DNA of 64,000 nucleotides from Betaproteobacteria bacterium UBA2592 (GTDB taxonomy: Bacteria > Pseudomonadota > Gammaproteobacteria > Burkholderiales > Rhodocyclaceae). Shown one piece after another: positions 16,791-25,681 of the stretch. Position numbers and translations under genes: made by a program. Location of the stretch: positions 14,259 to 78,258 of the forward strand of contig DDKS01000005.1 in the NCBI GenBank assembly GCA_002340095.1, in the 5' to 3' direction. The notes beneath the pieces were generated by a model. The model saw nothing but the letters and a program-made list of their open reading frames with translations, had not been told where the DNA came from and searched no databases. Positions within the stretch are counted from its first letter, which is position 1; the number at the start of each line of letters is the position of its first letter.

Positions 16791-17882
16791 ATGCAGAACC
16801 TCCTCGATCTCGATCCCGCCCAACTGACCGCCTGGTTCGCCGCCCGGGGCGAGAAGCCCTTCCGCGCCACCCAGGTGCTGCGCTGGGTTCACCGTTTCGG
16901 GGAGTCCGATTTCGATGCCATGACCGACATCGCCAAGAGCCTCAGGGAAAAGCTCAAGGCGGAGGCGGTGGTGGTGCCGCCGGCCATCGTTTCCGACAAG
17001 CTTTCGGACGACGGCACGCGCAAGTTCCTTTTCGACGTGGGCAACGGCAATGCCGTGGAGACCGTGTTCATTCCCGAGGATGACCGGGGCACCCTGTGCG
17101 TCTCCACCCAGGCGGGCTGCGCCCTCGACTGCTCCTTCTGTTCCACCGGCAAACAGGGCTTCAACCGCAACCTGACGGTAGCCGAGATCATCGGTCAGCT
17201 CTGGCAGGTGAACAAGGCCCTGGGGCGGGATCCCCGGGGCGAGCGCATCATTTCCAACGTGGTGCTGATGGGCATGGGGGAGCCCCTGGCCAATTTCGAG
17301 AATGCCGTGGCCGCCCTGAAGCTGATGCTGGACGACAACTGCTACGGCCTGTCCCGGCGCCGGGTGACGGTGTCCACTTCCGGCCTGGTGCCGGCCATGG
17401 ACCGGCTGCGGGACGAATGCCCGGTGGCCCTCGCGGTTTCCCTGCACGCGCCCAACGACAGGCTGCGGGACGAACTGGTGCCCATCAACCAGAAATATCC
17501 GCTGACCGAGCTCATGGCTGCCTGCCGGCGCTATCTGGAAAAGGCACCCCGGGATTTCGTCACGTTCGAGTACGTCATGCTCGACGGAGTCAATGACCAT
17601 GACTATGACGCACGGGAGTTGTTGTCCTTGACGCAGGATGTGCCCTGCAAGTTTAATCTCATCCCTTTCAATCCTTTTCCAGGGTCTCCTTACCGCCGCT
17701 CGCGGCCCGAGCGCATCCGGCGATTTGCGGACATCCTGATGGGGGCGGGGGTGGTTACCACGACCCGCAAGACCCGGGGGGATGACATCGATGCCGCCTG
17801 TGGCCAACTGGCCGGCCAGGTGCAGGACAAGACCCGGCGGACCGGGCGGCGCATCATCATGCTGGAGGAGTCGAAATCGTGA
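16791..17882 (+). CDS. rlmN: Dual-specificity rRNA/tRNA methyltransferase RlmN
   Basis: A 363-residue radical SAM enzyme that methylates C2 of A2503 in 23S rRNA and A37 in some tRNAs. The iron-sulfur motif CxxxCxxC is Cys110, Cys114 and Cys117 (AGCALDCSFCSTGKQGFNRN). The SAM motif GMGEPLANFENAVAAL is present, and the catalytic C-terminal Cys lies in DDIDAACGQLAGQV. Length is normal. The stop overlaps the GTG of pilF in GTGA. ndk-rlmN-pilF is a conserved betaproteobacterial order. Confidence 0.97.
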   Translation: MQNLLDLDPAQLTAWFAARGEKPFRATQVLRWVHRFGESDFDAMTDIAKSLREKLKAEAVVVPPAIVSDKLSDDGTRKFLFDVGNGNAVETVFIPEDDRGTLCVSTQAGCALDCSFCSTGKQGFNRNLTVAEIIGQLWQVNKALGRDPRGERIISNVVLMGMGEPLANFENAVAALKLMLDDNCYGLSRRRVTVSTSGLVPAMDRLRDECPVALAVSLHAPNDRLRDELVPINQKYPLTELMAACRRYLEKAPRDFVTFEYVMLDGVNDHDYDARELLSLTQDVPCKFNLIPFNPFPGSPYRRSRPERIRRFADILMGAGVVTTTRKTRGDDIDAACGQLAGQVQDKTRRTGRRIIMLEESKS

Positions 17883-18664
17883 AGAAAACAGCTCTCCTGT
17901 CGATTCTGCTGCTGGCTTTGGCCGCTCCTGCGCTGATGGCCCAGGTGGTGGTGCCCGAATCCACCCACACCACCCAGGTGGCTACCGATGCCCGCACCCG
18001 GGCGCGCCTGCATACCGAACTGGGGGCCATGTATTTCCAGGATGGCAACATGGCCGTCGCCCTCGAGGAGGCCAAAATCGCCATTGAGGCCGATCCCGGC
18101 TACGCCTCGGCCTACAGCCTCCGTGCCCTGGTTCATACCGGGCTGCGGGAATTCGCCGCAGCGGAGGCGGACTTCAAGAAGGCCCTGAGCCTGGCCCCCG
18201 GAGATCCGGACATCAGCAACAACTACGGCTGGTTCCTGTGCCAGCGGGACCGGCCCCGGGAATCCATCGAATATTTCCTCAGCGCCATCAAAAATCCCCT
18301 CTACAGCACTCCCGACCGGGCTTACACCAACGCCGGCGCCTGTGCCATCAAGGCTGGAGATTACGAGGCTGCCCGGGACTACCTGACCCAGGCCCTGCGC
18401 CTGTCCCCCGATGGCGGGGCGCTGGCCCAGCTGCAACTCGCCCGGCTGGCCTATGTGCAGGGCAAGCTGATCGAGGCCAGGAACCGCTTTCTCGAAGTGA
18501 TGCGGGTCATCGGCCAGCCTTCCGCGGAATTGCTGTGGCTGGGCATCCGCATCGAACACAAGCTGGGCAATCAGGCCGAGGTAGACAGCATGACAGCCCA
18601 GTTGCGCCGCCTGTATCCCACCTCTCCTGAATTCCAGGAACTCCTCAAGGGTAACTACGAATGA
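17879..18664 (+). CDS. pilF: Type IV pilus biogenesis/stability protein PilF (PilW)
   Basis: A 261-residue TPR protein. A Sec signal peptide (MKKTALLSILLLALAAPALMAQ, initiated by GTG) is followed from ~40 by consecutive TPR helices, including RTRARLHTELGAMYFQDGNM, DPGYASAYSLRALVHTGLRE, PDISNNYGWFLCQRDRPRES and KAGDYEAARDYLTQALRLSP. PilF/PilW is the pilotin that helps assemble PilQ secretin multimers in the outer membrane. Known homologues are lipoproteins, but there is no Cys at the predicted cleavage site here, so this copy may be soluble in the periplasm. It is coupled to rlmN and rodZ by 4-base overlaps. Confidence 0.88.
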   Translation: MKKTALLSILLLALAAPALMAQVVVPESTHTTQVATDARTRARLHTELGAMYFQDGNMAVALEEAKIAIEADPGYASAYSLRALVHTGLREFAAAEADFKKALSLAPGDPDISNNYGWFLCQRDRPRESIEYFLSAIKNPLYSTPDRAYTNAGACAIKAGDYEAARDYLTQALRLSPDGGALAQLQLARLAYVQGKLIEARNRFLEVMRVIGQPSAELLWLGIRIEHKLGNQAEVDSMTAQLRRLYPTSPEFQELLKGNYE

Positions 18665-19593
18665 GTGTGTCGCTGAAACAGGATGAAGCAGTGCTTGACG
18701 GCCAGGACGGCGCCGCACCGGCTCCCGAGGTGAGGCGGGTTGGCGAATTGCTGCGGGCGGGCCGCGAGGCGGTCGGGCTGTCCTGCGCCGAACTGGCGCG
18801 CCAGCTGCGGCTCGGAGAGCGCCAGATCGAGGCGCTGGAGCAAGGGGAGTGGACGCTGCTGCCGGGGAGCACCTTCGTGCGCGGCTTCGTGCGCAACTAT
18901 GCCAAGGCGGTGCAGCTCGACCCGGCCCCCCTGCTGGCGCAGCTGGAGCGGGAAACCCAGTTGGTCGCGCCACGCCTCGAACTGCCCGAATCCACCCATG
19001 TGACCATACCGGGCCAGGGACGCCGCCTCAGTCGGGATTGGTTGATGGTGCTGGCCGGCCTGGCGCTGGTGCTCGCGGCGGTGGCGGCCTATTTCTTCCT
19101 GCCCGACGAGTTCTGGATCGAAAAGCCGCCCCCGGCCCCGGTCGGTGTGGCCGAAGCCCCGTCGGGCCAGGCGTCCGCCCCGGGCACTCCCTCGTTCCCG
19201 CCGGCAGCGGAGCAGGAAGGGGCGCAGCCGCCGCAGCCTGCCGATGCCGCCGCGCCCGCAGCCCCGGTCGACGCTCCCGTTCCGGCACCTCAGGCTCAGG
19301 CTCAGGCTCAGGCCGCGCCTGCCGTGCCGCCGGCGTCCGGTGCTGCGTCGGTTGCCGGGGCGACCATCAGTCTCGCCTTCGCCCGGGACTCCTGGGTCGA
19401 AGTGCGCGACAAGGACAACAACCTCATCGTTTCCCGCCTGCACCCGGCAGGCACGACCCGCGACATCAGTGGTGCCGGGCCCCTCTCCGTCGTGATCGGC
19501 AATGCCAGCTACGTGAAGCTGCGTTACAAGGGCCAGGATGTGCCCTTGCAGCCCAATCCCGAAAGCGACGTGGCCCGTCTGACCCTCCCGTGA
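18661..19593 (+). CDS. rodZ: RodZ-like helix-turn-helix cytoskeletal/shape protein
   Basis: A 310-residue bitopic protein with a cytoplasmic HTH_25 domain (~23-90, ELLRAGREAVGLSCAELARQ), a transmembrane helix (~125-145, WLMVLAGLALVLAAVAAYFFLP), a long Pro/Ala/Gln linker (~155-235) and a C-terminal DUF4115 domain (SLAFARDSWVEVRDKDNN to the end). This is the architecture of RodZ, which links MreB to the inner membrane. The linker includes a QAQAQAQA tract encoded by four near-identical hexamers. ATGA overlap with pilF. In betaproteobacteria this position in the ndk-ispG block is constant. Confidence 0.88.
   Translation: MSVSLKQDEAVLDGQDGAAPAPEVRRVGELLRAGREAVGLSCAELARQLRLGERQIEALEQGEWTLLPGSTFVRGFVRNYAKAVQLDPAPLLAQLERETQLVAPRLELPESTHVTIPGQGRRLSRDWLMVLAGLALVLAAVAAYFFLPDEFWIEKPPPAPVGVAEAPSGQASAPGTPSFPPAAEQEGAQPPQPADAAAPAAPVDAPVPAPQAQAQAQAAPAVPPASGAASVAGATISLAFARDSWVEVRDKDNNLIVSRLHPAGTTRDISGAGPLSVVIGNASYVKLRYKGQDVPLQPNPESDVARLTLP
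19291..19314 (+). repeat. CAGGCT hexamer tandem repeat inside rodZ
   Basis: Three exact CAGGCT units and a fourth CAGGCC unit encode alternating Gln-Ala in the periplasmic linker. Loss or gain of a unit keeps the frame, so it could vary in length by slippage. Confidence 0.8.
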
Positions 19594-19606
19594 GCCGGAT
19601 ATCCCC

Positions 19607-20848
19607 ATGACGCTATTGCACGGCAAGCGGCCGGACCAGCCGGCCACCCGTTCCTGCCAGGTGGGCCACGTGACCCTGGGCGGAAAGGCTCCGGTCGTGG
19701 TCCAGTCCATGACCAATACCGATACGGCCGAATACGTGGCCACCGCCATTCAATGCGCCGAACTGGCCCGGGCCGGGTCGGAGCTGGTGCGCATCACCGT
19801 CAACACCCCGGAAGCCGCCGCTGCGGTGCCGAAGATCCGCGAGCACCTGGACCGCATGGGCTGTAACGTGCCCCTGATTGGCGACTTCCACTACAACGGC
19901 CACCGGCTGCTCTCCGAGCATCCGGCCTGCGCCGAGGTCCTGGCCAAGTACCGCATCAATCCCGGCAATGTGGGCTTCGGCAAGAAGAAGGACGAGCAGT
20001 TCGCGGCCATGATCGAACTGGCCTGCCGCTACGAGAAGCCGGTGCGCATCGGCGTGAACTGGGGCAGCCTGGACCAGTCGGTGCTGGCCCGCATCATGGA
20101 CGAAAACAGCCGCCGGGCCGAGCCTCTGGACACTACCGCCGTCATGCGCGAGGCCATGGTTGCCTCGGCCCTGGAATCCGCTGCCCAGGCCGAAGCCCTG
20201 GGGTTGGCCGGGGAGCGCATCATCCTTTCCTGCAAGGTCTCCAGCGTTCAGGATCTGATCGCGATTTATCAAGAGCTGGCCGCCCGTTCCAGCTACGCCC
20301 TGCATCTGGGGCTTACGGAGGCCGGCATGGGTTCCAAGGGCATCGTCGCCTCCACGGCGGCCCTGGCCGTGCTGCTGCAGCAGGGCATCGGCGATACCAT
20401 CCGCATTTCCCTGACGCCGGAGCCGGGCGGCTCCCGCACCCAGGAAGTGATTGTTGCCCAGGAAATCCTCCAGACCATGGGGCTCAGGGCCTTCACGCCC
20501 CAGGTGGTGGCCTGCCCCGGCTGTGGCCGCACCACGTCGAGCTTCTTCCAGGAGCTGGCCCGGGATGTGCAGGAGCACGTGCGCGCCCGCATGCCCGAGT
20601 GGCGCAAAACTTACGATGGGGTGGAAAACATGACCCTGGCGGTGATGGGCTGCGTGGTCAATGGCCCGGGCGAGTCCAAGCACGCCAACATCGGCATTTC
20701 GCTCCCCGGCACCGGCGAGGCGCCGTCCGCCCCGGTCTATGAGGACGGGGAGAAGACCGTCACCCTCAGGGGTGAGAAGATCGGAGCCGAATTCATCCAG
20801 ATCATCGAGGCCTACGTGGCCCGCAAGTATCCGAAGAAAGTTCAATGA
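19607..20848 (+). CDS. ispG: 4-hydroxy-3-methylbut-2-en-1-yl diphosphate synthase (IspG/GcpE)
   Basis: A 413-residue iron-sulfur enzyme of the MEP isoprenoid pathway, converting MEcPP to HMBPP. The N-terminal TIM-barrel region has VVVQSMTNTDTAEYVATAIQ, and the 4Fe-4S cysteines lie in VACPGCGRTTSSFFQEL and VMGCVVNGPGESKHANIGIS. Its length, about 40 more than E. coli IspG, is usual for the betaproteobacterial form, which has an insertion between the two domains. The ATG is 13 bases after the rodZ stop with only a weak ribosome site. The stop overlaps the hisS start. Confidence 0.96.
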   Translation: MTLLHGKRPDQPATRSCQVGHVTLGGKAPVVVQSMTNTDTAEYVATAIQCAELARAGSELVRITVNTPEAAAAVPKIREHLDRMGCNVPLIGDFHYNGHRLLSEHPACAEVLAKYRINPGNVGFGKKKDEQFAAMIELACRYEKPVRIGVNWGSLDQSVLARIMDENSRRAEPLDTTAVMREAMVASALESAAQAEALGLAGERIILSCKVSSVQDLIAIYQELAARSSYALHLGLTEAGMGSKGIVASTAALAVLLQQGIGDTIRISLTPEPGGSRTQEVIVAQEILQTMGLRAFTPQVVACPGCGRTTSSFFQELARDVQEHVRARMPEWRKTYDGVENMTLAVMGCVVNGPGESKHANIGISLPGTGEAPSAPVYEDGEKTVTLRGEKIGAEFIQIIEAYVARKYPKKVQ

Positions 20849-22137
20849 GTCAGAACCTGCAGTCCGTCCGGGGGATGAACGACATCCTGCCGGCCGAAGC
20901 CGAATTCTGGGAGCTGTTCGAGACCATCGTCGCCGATCGTCTCAAGAGCTACGGCTACAAGCCCGTGCGCATGCCCATCGTCGAGCCGACCCCCCTGTTC
21001 AGGCGGGCCATCGGCGAAGTGACCGACATCGTCGAAAAGGAAATGTATTCCTTCATAGACAGCCTCAACGGCGAGCCCCTGACCCTGCGTCCCGAGGGCA
21101 CCGCCGGCTGCGTGCGTGCGGTGATCCAGCATGGCCTGGCCAACCAGGCGACCCAGCGGCTCTACTACATGGGCCCCATGTTCCGCCACGAACGGCCCCA
21201 GAAGGGCCGTTACCGCCAGTTCCACCAGATCGGCGTGGAAGCCTTCGGCTTTTCCGGTCCCGACGTGGATGCCGAACAGATCCTGCTCACGGCCCGACTC
21301 TGGGATGACCTGGGCCTGGAAGGCATCAGCCTCCAGATCAACAGCCTCGGCCAGCCCGAGGAGCGGGCCCGGCACCGGGCCGACCTGATTGCCTACCTGG
21401 AGCAGCATCGGGAGGCGCTGGATGAGGACGGCAGGCGGCGTCTTCACACCAATCCGCTGCGCATCCTCGACAGCAAGAATCCCGCCTTGCAAGACATCTG
21501 TGCTCAGGCTCCGAAACTGATCGATTATCTCGGTGAAGCTTCCTTGGCCCACTTCCATGGTGTGCAGCAGATCCTCAAGGATGCGGGCATTCCCTTCGAG
21601 GTCAATCCGCGCCTGGTGCGGGGCCTCGACTACTACAACCTCACCGTGTTCGAGTGGGTTACCGACCGGCTTGGGGCCCAGGGTACGGTCTGTGCCGGCG
21701 GTCGTTACGACGGCCTGGTGCAGCAGCTGGGCGGGCGTCCCACCCCGGCCTGCGGCTTTGCCATGGGGGTCGAGCGCTTGATCGCCCTGATCAGGGAATC
21801 CGGCGGCGAACCGGCGCCCCGGGGCATCGATGTCTATGTGGTGCATCAGGGCGAGGCCGCGACGCGGCTCGCCTTCCGGGTGGCGGAACAGCTGCGCGAT
21901 AACGGCCTGGATGTGATCCTTCATTGCGGTGGCGGCAGCTTCAAGTCCCAGATGAAGAAGGCGGATGCCTCGGGCGCCACCTTCGCCGTCATCATCGGCG
22001 ACGACGAGGCGGTGGCCGGCGATGTGCAGCTCAAGGCCCTGCGCCACGAGGGCGTGCCCCAGCGGCGCCTGCCGGCCGACGATCTGGCCGGTATCATCAT
22101 CGATCAACTCATGGACACGGAAGAAGAGGAAAGCTGA
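20845..22137 (+). CDS. hisS: Histidine--tRNA ligase
   Basis: A 430-residue class II synthetase that charges tRNA-His. Motif 1 includes YKPVRMPIVEPTPLFRRAIG, motif 2 is MGPMFRHERPQKGRYRQFHQ, the histidine-specific motifs are LVRGLDYYNLTVFEWV and AGGRYDGLVQQLGG, and motif 3 is PACGFAMGVERLIALI. A C-terminal anticodon-binding domain follows (~335-425). Translationally coupled to ispG by ATGA. A second HisS-like protein in the window, HisZ, lacks the tRNA-binding domain and acts in histidine synthesis. Confidence 0.97.
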   Translation: MSQNLQSVRGMNDILPAEAEFWELFETIVADRLKSYGYKPVRMPIVEPTPLFRRAIGEVTDIVEKEMYSFIDSLNGEPLTLRPEGTAGCVRAVIQHGLANQATQRLYYMGPMFRHERPQKGRYRQFHQIGVEAFGFSGPDVDAEQILLTARLWDDLGLEGISLQINSLGQPEERARHRADLIAYLEQHREALDEDGRRRLHTNPLRILDSKNPALQDICAQAPKLIDYLGEASLAHFHGVQQILKDAGIPFEVNPRLVRGLDYYNLTVFEWVTDRLGAQGTVCAGGRYDGLVQQLGGRPTPACGFAMGVERLIALIRESGGEPAPRGIDVYVVHQGEAATRLAFRVAEQLRDNGLDVILHCGGGSFKSQMKKADASGATFAVIIGDDEAVAGDVQLKALRHEGVPQRRLPADDLAGIIIDQLMDTEEEES

Positions 22138-22138
22138 C

Positions 22139-22783
22139 ATGGCCGTCTACGATCTGGAAGAGCAGGAGCAAATCGAGAACCTCAAGGCCTGGTGGAAGCA
22201 GCATGGCAACCTGATTACCTGGGGAGTCCTGGGGCTGGCGCTCCTGGTCCTCGCCTGGCAGGGCTGGTCCTGGTATCAGAACCGCCAGGCATCCCAGGCC
22301 GGGGCCCTGTTCGGTGTCTTGCAGCAGGCCGTGGCCCGGGGGGAGGCCCAGAAGGTCCGCACCCTGGCCGGGGAGCTGACCGAGAAGTTCCCGGGCACTG
22401 CCTATGCTCCCTTGGGCACCCTGATGGCGGCCCGGCTGTCCTTCGATGCCGGCGACACCAAGACGGCACGCACCCAGCTGGCCTGGGTCGCCAGCCATGG
22501 CAAGGGAGAACTGCGCGATATCGCCCGCCTGCGCCTGGCGGCGGTGATGCTCGATGAGCAGGCCTACGACGAGGCCCTGAAGGAACTGGCCGACACGCCC
22601 ATGCCCGCCTTCGCCGCGGCCTATGCGGAACTGAAGGGCGACGTGCTGGTGGCCCAGGGCAAGACAGCCGAAGCCCGCAGCGCCTATCAGGCAGCCCTGA
22701 ATGCCGCCGGCAAGACGGACACGCCGGCCCCCGCCGCCCAGTTGCTGCGCCAGAAACTCGAAGCCCTCGGGGAGGCCACCTGA
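22139..22783 (+). CDS. YfgM-like TPR membrane protein
   Basis: A 214-residue bitopic protein with a short cytoplasmic N-terminus (MAVYDLEEQEQIENLKAWWK), one transmembrane helix (~26-44) and a periplasmic TPR_21 domain (YfgM/ancillary SecYEG translocon subunit family). YfgM associates with the translocon and the chaperone PpiD and lies next to bamB and hisS in many proteobacteria, as here. The ATG is 1 base after the hisS stop, and the stop overlaps the bamB start. Confidence 0.88.
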   Translation: MAVYDLEEQEQIENLKAWWKQHGNLITWGVLGLALLVLAWQGWSWYQNRQASQAGALFGVLQQAVARGEAQKVRTLAGELTEKFPGTAYAPLGTLMAARLSFDAGDTKTARTQLAWVASHGKGELRDIARLRLAAVMLDEQAYDEALKELADTPMPAFAAAYAELKGDVLVAQGKTAEARSAYQAALNAAGKTDTPAPAAQLLRQKLEALGEAT

Positions 22784-23943
22784 TGCCAGTCTTCCGTAAC
22801 CTGCCTGTTGCCGTCCTGCTCGCCGGACTACTGGGCGGCTGTTCCCTGATGCCGTCCATGGACAGCCTCAATCCCTTCGCCAGCAAGGGCCCCCGGATGG
22901 CCGAGCTGACTCCGATCCAGGCCAGCGCCGAGCTGCGCCAGGTCTGGAGCTATCAGATCGGCAAGGCGGACCTGGCGGTCTTCCATCCCGCCGTGGCCGG
23001 AAGTTCCGTCTATGTGGCTGCCGCCGATGGCAGTATCGCCCGCCTCGACCAGGGGCAGCCTGTCTGGCGCATCAATGCCGGCAAGGCCCTCTCGGCCGGC
23101 GTCGGCAGCGACGGCGTGACGGTGGTGGTAGGCACTGCCGAAGGCGAGGTGCTGGCCTTTGCCGCCCGGGATGGTGCTCCCCTGTGGCAGGCCCGGGTGA
23201 GCAGCGAGGTGCTGGCGCCACCCCTGGTGGCCGGGGATCTGGTGGTGGTCCGAAGTGGTGACAACCGGGTTGTCGCCTTCGATGGCCAGGGCAAGCGCAA
23301 GTGGCTCTACCAGCGTCCCACGCCCACCCTTTTCCTGCGCAGCACGGCGCCCATGGTGCTGGCCGACCAGTTCGTGCTGGCCGGTTTCCCCGGCGGCAAG
23401 CTGGTAGCCCTGGCGGCCCACAATGGCGCTCCCGTCTGGGAAGGGATCGTGGCCACGCCGAAGGGCGCCACCGAGCTGGACCGGGTCGCCGATGTCGTGG
23501 CCGCGCCCGTCACCCGCGGTCCCCTCGGCTGTGCCGTGGCCTTCCAGGGGCGAGTGACCTGCTTCGATTTCTCCCAGGGGGGCAACACCCTCTGGTCCCG
23601 GGAGCTATCCTCGGCGGCAGGTCTGGCCCTGGACCCCCGGGCGGTCTACGTCAGCGACGATGACGGCAACCTCCACGCCCTGGCCCTGGATACCGGTGCC
23701 AGTCTCTGGAAGCAGGAGCGTCTGCAGCATCGTCGCTTGTCCGCGCCCCTGGTCCTGGGCAGCAACCGCCTGGTGATCGGGGACGTGCAGGGGGTCGTGC
23801 ACCTGATCAACCGGGATGACGGGGATTTCGCCGCCCGGTTCACCACTGACGGCAGCCCCATTGCTGCTCCTCCCCAACTGCTGGGGGGCCAGATCCTGGT
23901 CCAGACCCGGCAGGGGAATGTCTACGCCCTGGAAGTCCAATGA
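22783..23943 (+). CDS. bamB: Outer-membrane assembly lipoprotein BamB
   Basis: A 386-residue lipoprotein with lipobox LLGGC, lipidated Cys20, and an eight-bladed PQQ-like beta-propeller. Repeated blade motifs include GSIARLDQGQPVWRINAGKA, GEVLAFAARDGAPLWQARVS, GKLVALAAHNGAPVWEGIVA and GNLHALALDTGASLWKQERL. BamB scaffolds substrate delivery to BamA in the BAM complex. Length and position between yfgM and der are standard. One-base overlap (TGATG) upstream and ATGA overlap with der. Confidence 0.95.
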   Translation: MPVFRNLPVAVLLAGLLGGCSLMPSMDSLNPFASKGPRMAELTPIQASAELRQVWSYQIGKADLAVFHPAVAGSSVYVAAADGSIARLDQGQPVWRINAGKALSAGVGSDGVTVVVGTAEGEVLAFAARDGAPLWQARVSSEVLAPPLVAGDLVVVRSGDNRVVAFDGQGKRKWLYQRPTPTLFLRSTAPMVLADQFVLAGFPGGKLVALAAHNGAPVWEGIVATPKGATELDRVADVVAAPVTRGPLGCAVAFQGRVTCFDFSQGGNTLWSRELSSAAGLALDPRAVYVSDDDGNLHALALDTGASLWKQERLQHRRLSAPLVLGSNRLVIGDVQGVVHLINRDDGDFAARFTTDGSPIAAPPQLLGGQILVQTRQGNVYALEVQ

Positions 23944-25265
23944 AACCGACCATAGCCCTGGTGGGGCGGCCCAATGTGGGCAAATCCACCCTGTTCAACC
24001 GCCTGACCCGCAGCCGCGATGCCATCGTGGCCGACCTGCCGGGCCTGACCCGGGACCGCCACTACGGCCACGGCCGCCTGGGGCCCCGGCCTTTCCTGGT
24101 GGTGGACACCGGCGGTTTCGAGCCCCTGGTGAAGGAGGGCATCTTGCACGAGATGGCCCGTCAGACCGAGCAGGCCATTGCCGAGGCCGATGCCATCATC
24201 TTCGTGGTGGATGGCCGGGGCGGCCTGACCCCCCAGGACAAGGAGATCGCCAACAAACTGCGCCGCCTGGAGCGGCCCGTGTTCGTGGCAGTCAACAAGA
24301 CCGAGGGCATGAACCGGGGCGTGGTGGCAGCAGAGTTCCACGAACTGGGACTCGGAGAGCCCCTCGCCATCTCCGCTGCCCATGGGGACGGCGTACGGAA
24401 TCTGGTGGACATGGCCCTGGCCGGTTTTCCCGAGCCCGAACCCGAGGAGGAGCGCCCCGACGTGCTCAAGGTGGCCATTGCCGGGCGTCCCAACGTGGGC
24501 AAGTCCACCCTGATCAATGCGCTGATCGGGGAAGAGCGGGTGATCGCCTTCGACATGCCCGGGACCACCCGGGATGCCATCTATGTGGATTTCGAGCGGG
24601 GAGGGCGCAAGTACAGCCTCGTGGATACGGCCGGCCTGCGCAAGAAGGGCAGGGTGTTCGAGGCCATCGAGAAGTTTTCCGTGGTCAAGACCTTGCAAGC
24701 CATCGAGAGCGCCCATGTGGTGATTCTCATGCTCGACGCCCGCCAGGACATTTCCGACCAGGATGCCCATGTGGCCGATTTCGTCGTCCGCTCGGGCCGT
24801 GCCCTGGTGGTGGCGGTCAATAAATGGGACGGGCTCGAGGCCTATGCCAGGGAGCAGGTGCGGGAGGCCATGGGCCGCAAGCTCAAATTCCTCGATTTTG
24901 CCCGGGTGCATTTTATTTCGGCCCGGGAAAACCAGGGGCTGGACAAGCTGTTCCAGTCCGTGGATGCAGCCTATGCTGCCGCCATGGCCAAGCTGCCCAC
25001 CCCGAAGCTGACCCGGGTGCTGCTCGATGCGGTGGCACGTCAGGCCCCGCCGCGCCAGGGGCCGTTCCGGCCCAAGATGCGTTATGCCCACCAGGGCGGC
25101 TCGAACCCGCCGATCATCGTCATCCACGGCAATGCCCTGGAGAAGATTCCCGTCAGCTACCAGCGTTACCTGGAAAACACTTTCAGGGAAGTCTTCCGTC
25201 TCAACGGAACCCCCCTGCGCATCCAGTTCAACACCAGCCACAACCCCTACGCCGACAAGGACTGA
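23940..25265 (+). CDS. der: Ribosome-associated GTPase Der (EngA)
   Basis: A 441-residue protein with two tandem GTPase domains and a C-terminal KH-like domain, essential for 50S maturation. G1 motifs are GRPNVGKSTLFN (~9-20) and GRPNVGKSTLIN (~181-192); DTGGFE and DTAGLR are the G3 motifs; NKTE and NKWD are the G4 motifs. The C-terminal KH region ends with GTPLRIQFNTSHNPYADKD. The linker is acidic (PEPEPEEERPD). Confidence 0.98.
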   Translation: MKPTIALVGRPNVGKSTLFNRLTRSRDAIVADLPGLTRDRHYGHGRLGPRPFLVVDTGGFEPLVKEGILHEMARQTEQAIAEADAIIFVVDGRGGLTPQDKEIANKLRRLERPVFVAVNKTEGMNRGVVAAEFHELGLGEPLAISAAHGDGVRNLVDMALAGFPEPEPEEERPDVLKVAIAGRPNVGKSTLINALIGEERVIAFDMPGTTRDAIYVDFERGGRKYSLVDTAGLRKKGRVFEAIEKFSVVKTLQAIESAHVVILMLDARQDISDQDAHVADFVVRSGRALVVAVNKWDGLEAYAREQVREAMGRKLKFLDFARVHFISARENQGLDKLFQSVDAAYAAAMAKLPTPKLTRVLLDAVARQAPPRQGPFRPKMRYAHQGGSNPPIIVIHGNALEKIPVSYQRYLENTFREVFRLNGTPLRIQFNTSHNPYADKD

Positions 25266-25363
25266 GGCCGGGATGGTCGGGAGCGCTCCAAGTCTTGCTG
25301 GCGCCCCGGGGTGAAATTGGGTAAATTAGGTCCTCGATAACAATGATTACCGGAGTCCACGCC

Positions 25364-25606
25364 ATGAGCAACAAGGGGCAACTTCTACAAGACCCGTTCC
25401 TCAACACCCTGCGCCGGGAGCATGTGCCGGTTTCCATCTATCTGGTCAACGGCATCAAGCTCCAGGGGCAGATCGAGTCTTTCGACCAGTACGTGGTCCT
25501 GCTCAAGAACACCGTGACCCAGATGGTCTACAAGCACGCCATCTCCACCGTCGTGCCGGCCCGTCCTGTGAACATCCAGCAGCAGGATGCCGCTCCCGAG
25601 GCCTGA
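25364..25606 (+). CDS. hfq: RNA chaperone Hfq
   Basis: An 80-residue Sm-like protein that forms hexamers and pairs sRNAs with mRNAs. The Sm1 region is LLQDPFLNTLRREHVPVSIY followed by LVNGIKLQGQIESFDQYVVL, and the Sm2 motif YKHAISTVVP is intact. The C-terminal tail is short (about 12 residues), as is common in betaproteobacteria. The ATG at MSNKGQLLQD was chosen over an upstream in-frame ATG (25343) because the family begins there. It is followed by a terminator-like hairpin that separates it from hflX. Confidence 0.97.
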   Translation: MSNKGQLLQDPFLNTLRREHVPVSIYLVNGIKLQGQIESFDQYVVLLKNTVTQMVYKHAISTVVPARPVNIQQQDAAPEA

Positions 25607-25635
25607 AGCGCTTGAAAGAACCCAAGTTCCCAGAT

Positions 25636-25671
25636 GCGGGGACCCCGGTGCCGGAGTCCCCGCTTCCTTTT
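25636..25671 (+). terminator. Hairpin terminator/attenuator between hfq and hflX
   Basis: GCGGGGAC pairs with GTCCCCGC, with an inner CCGG/CCGG helix, followed by TTCCTTTTT. It ends about 10 bases before the hflX ATG and may reduce hflX-hflKC transcription relative to hfq. Confidence 0.75.
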
Positions 25672-25681
25672 TGCCTGTTCC

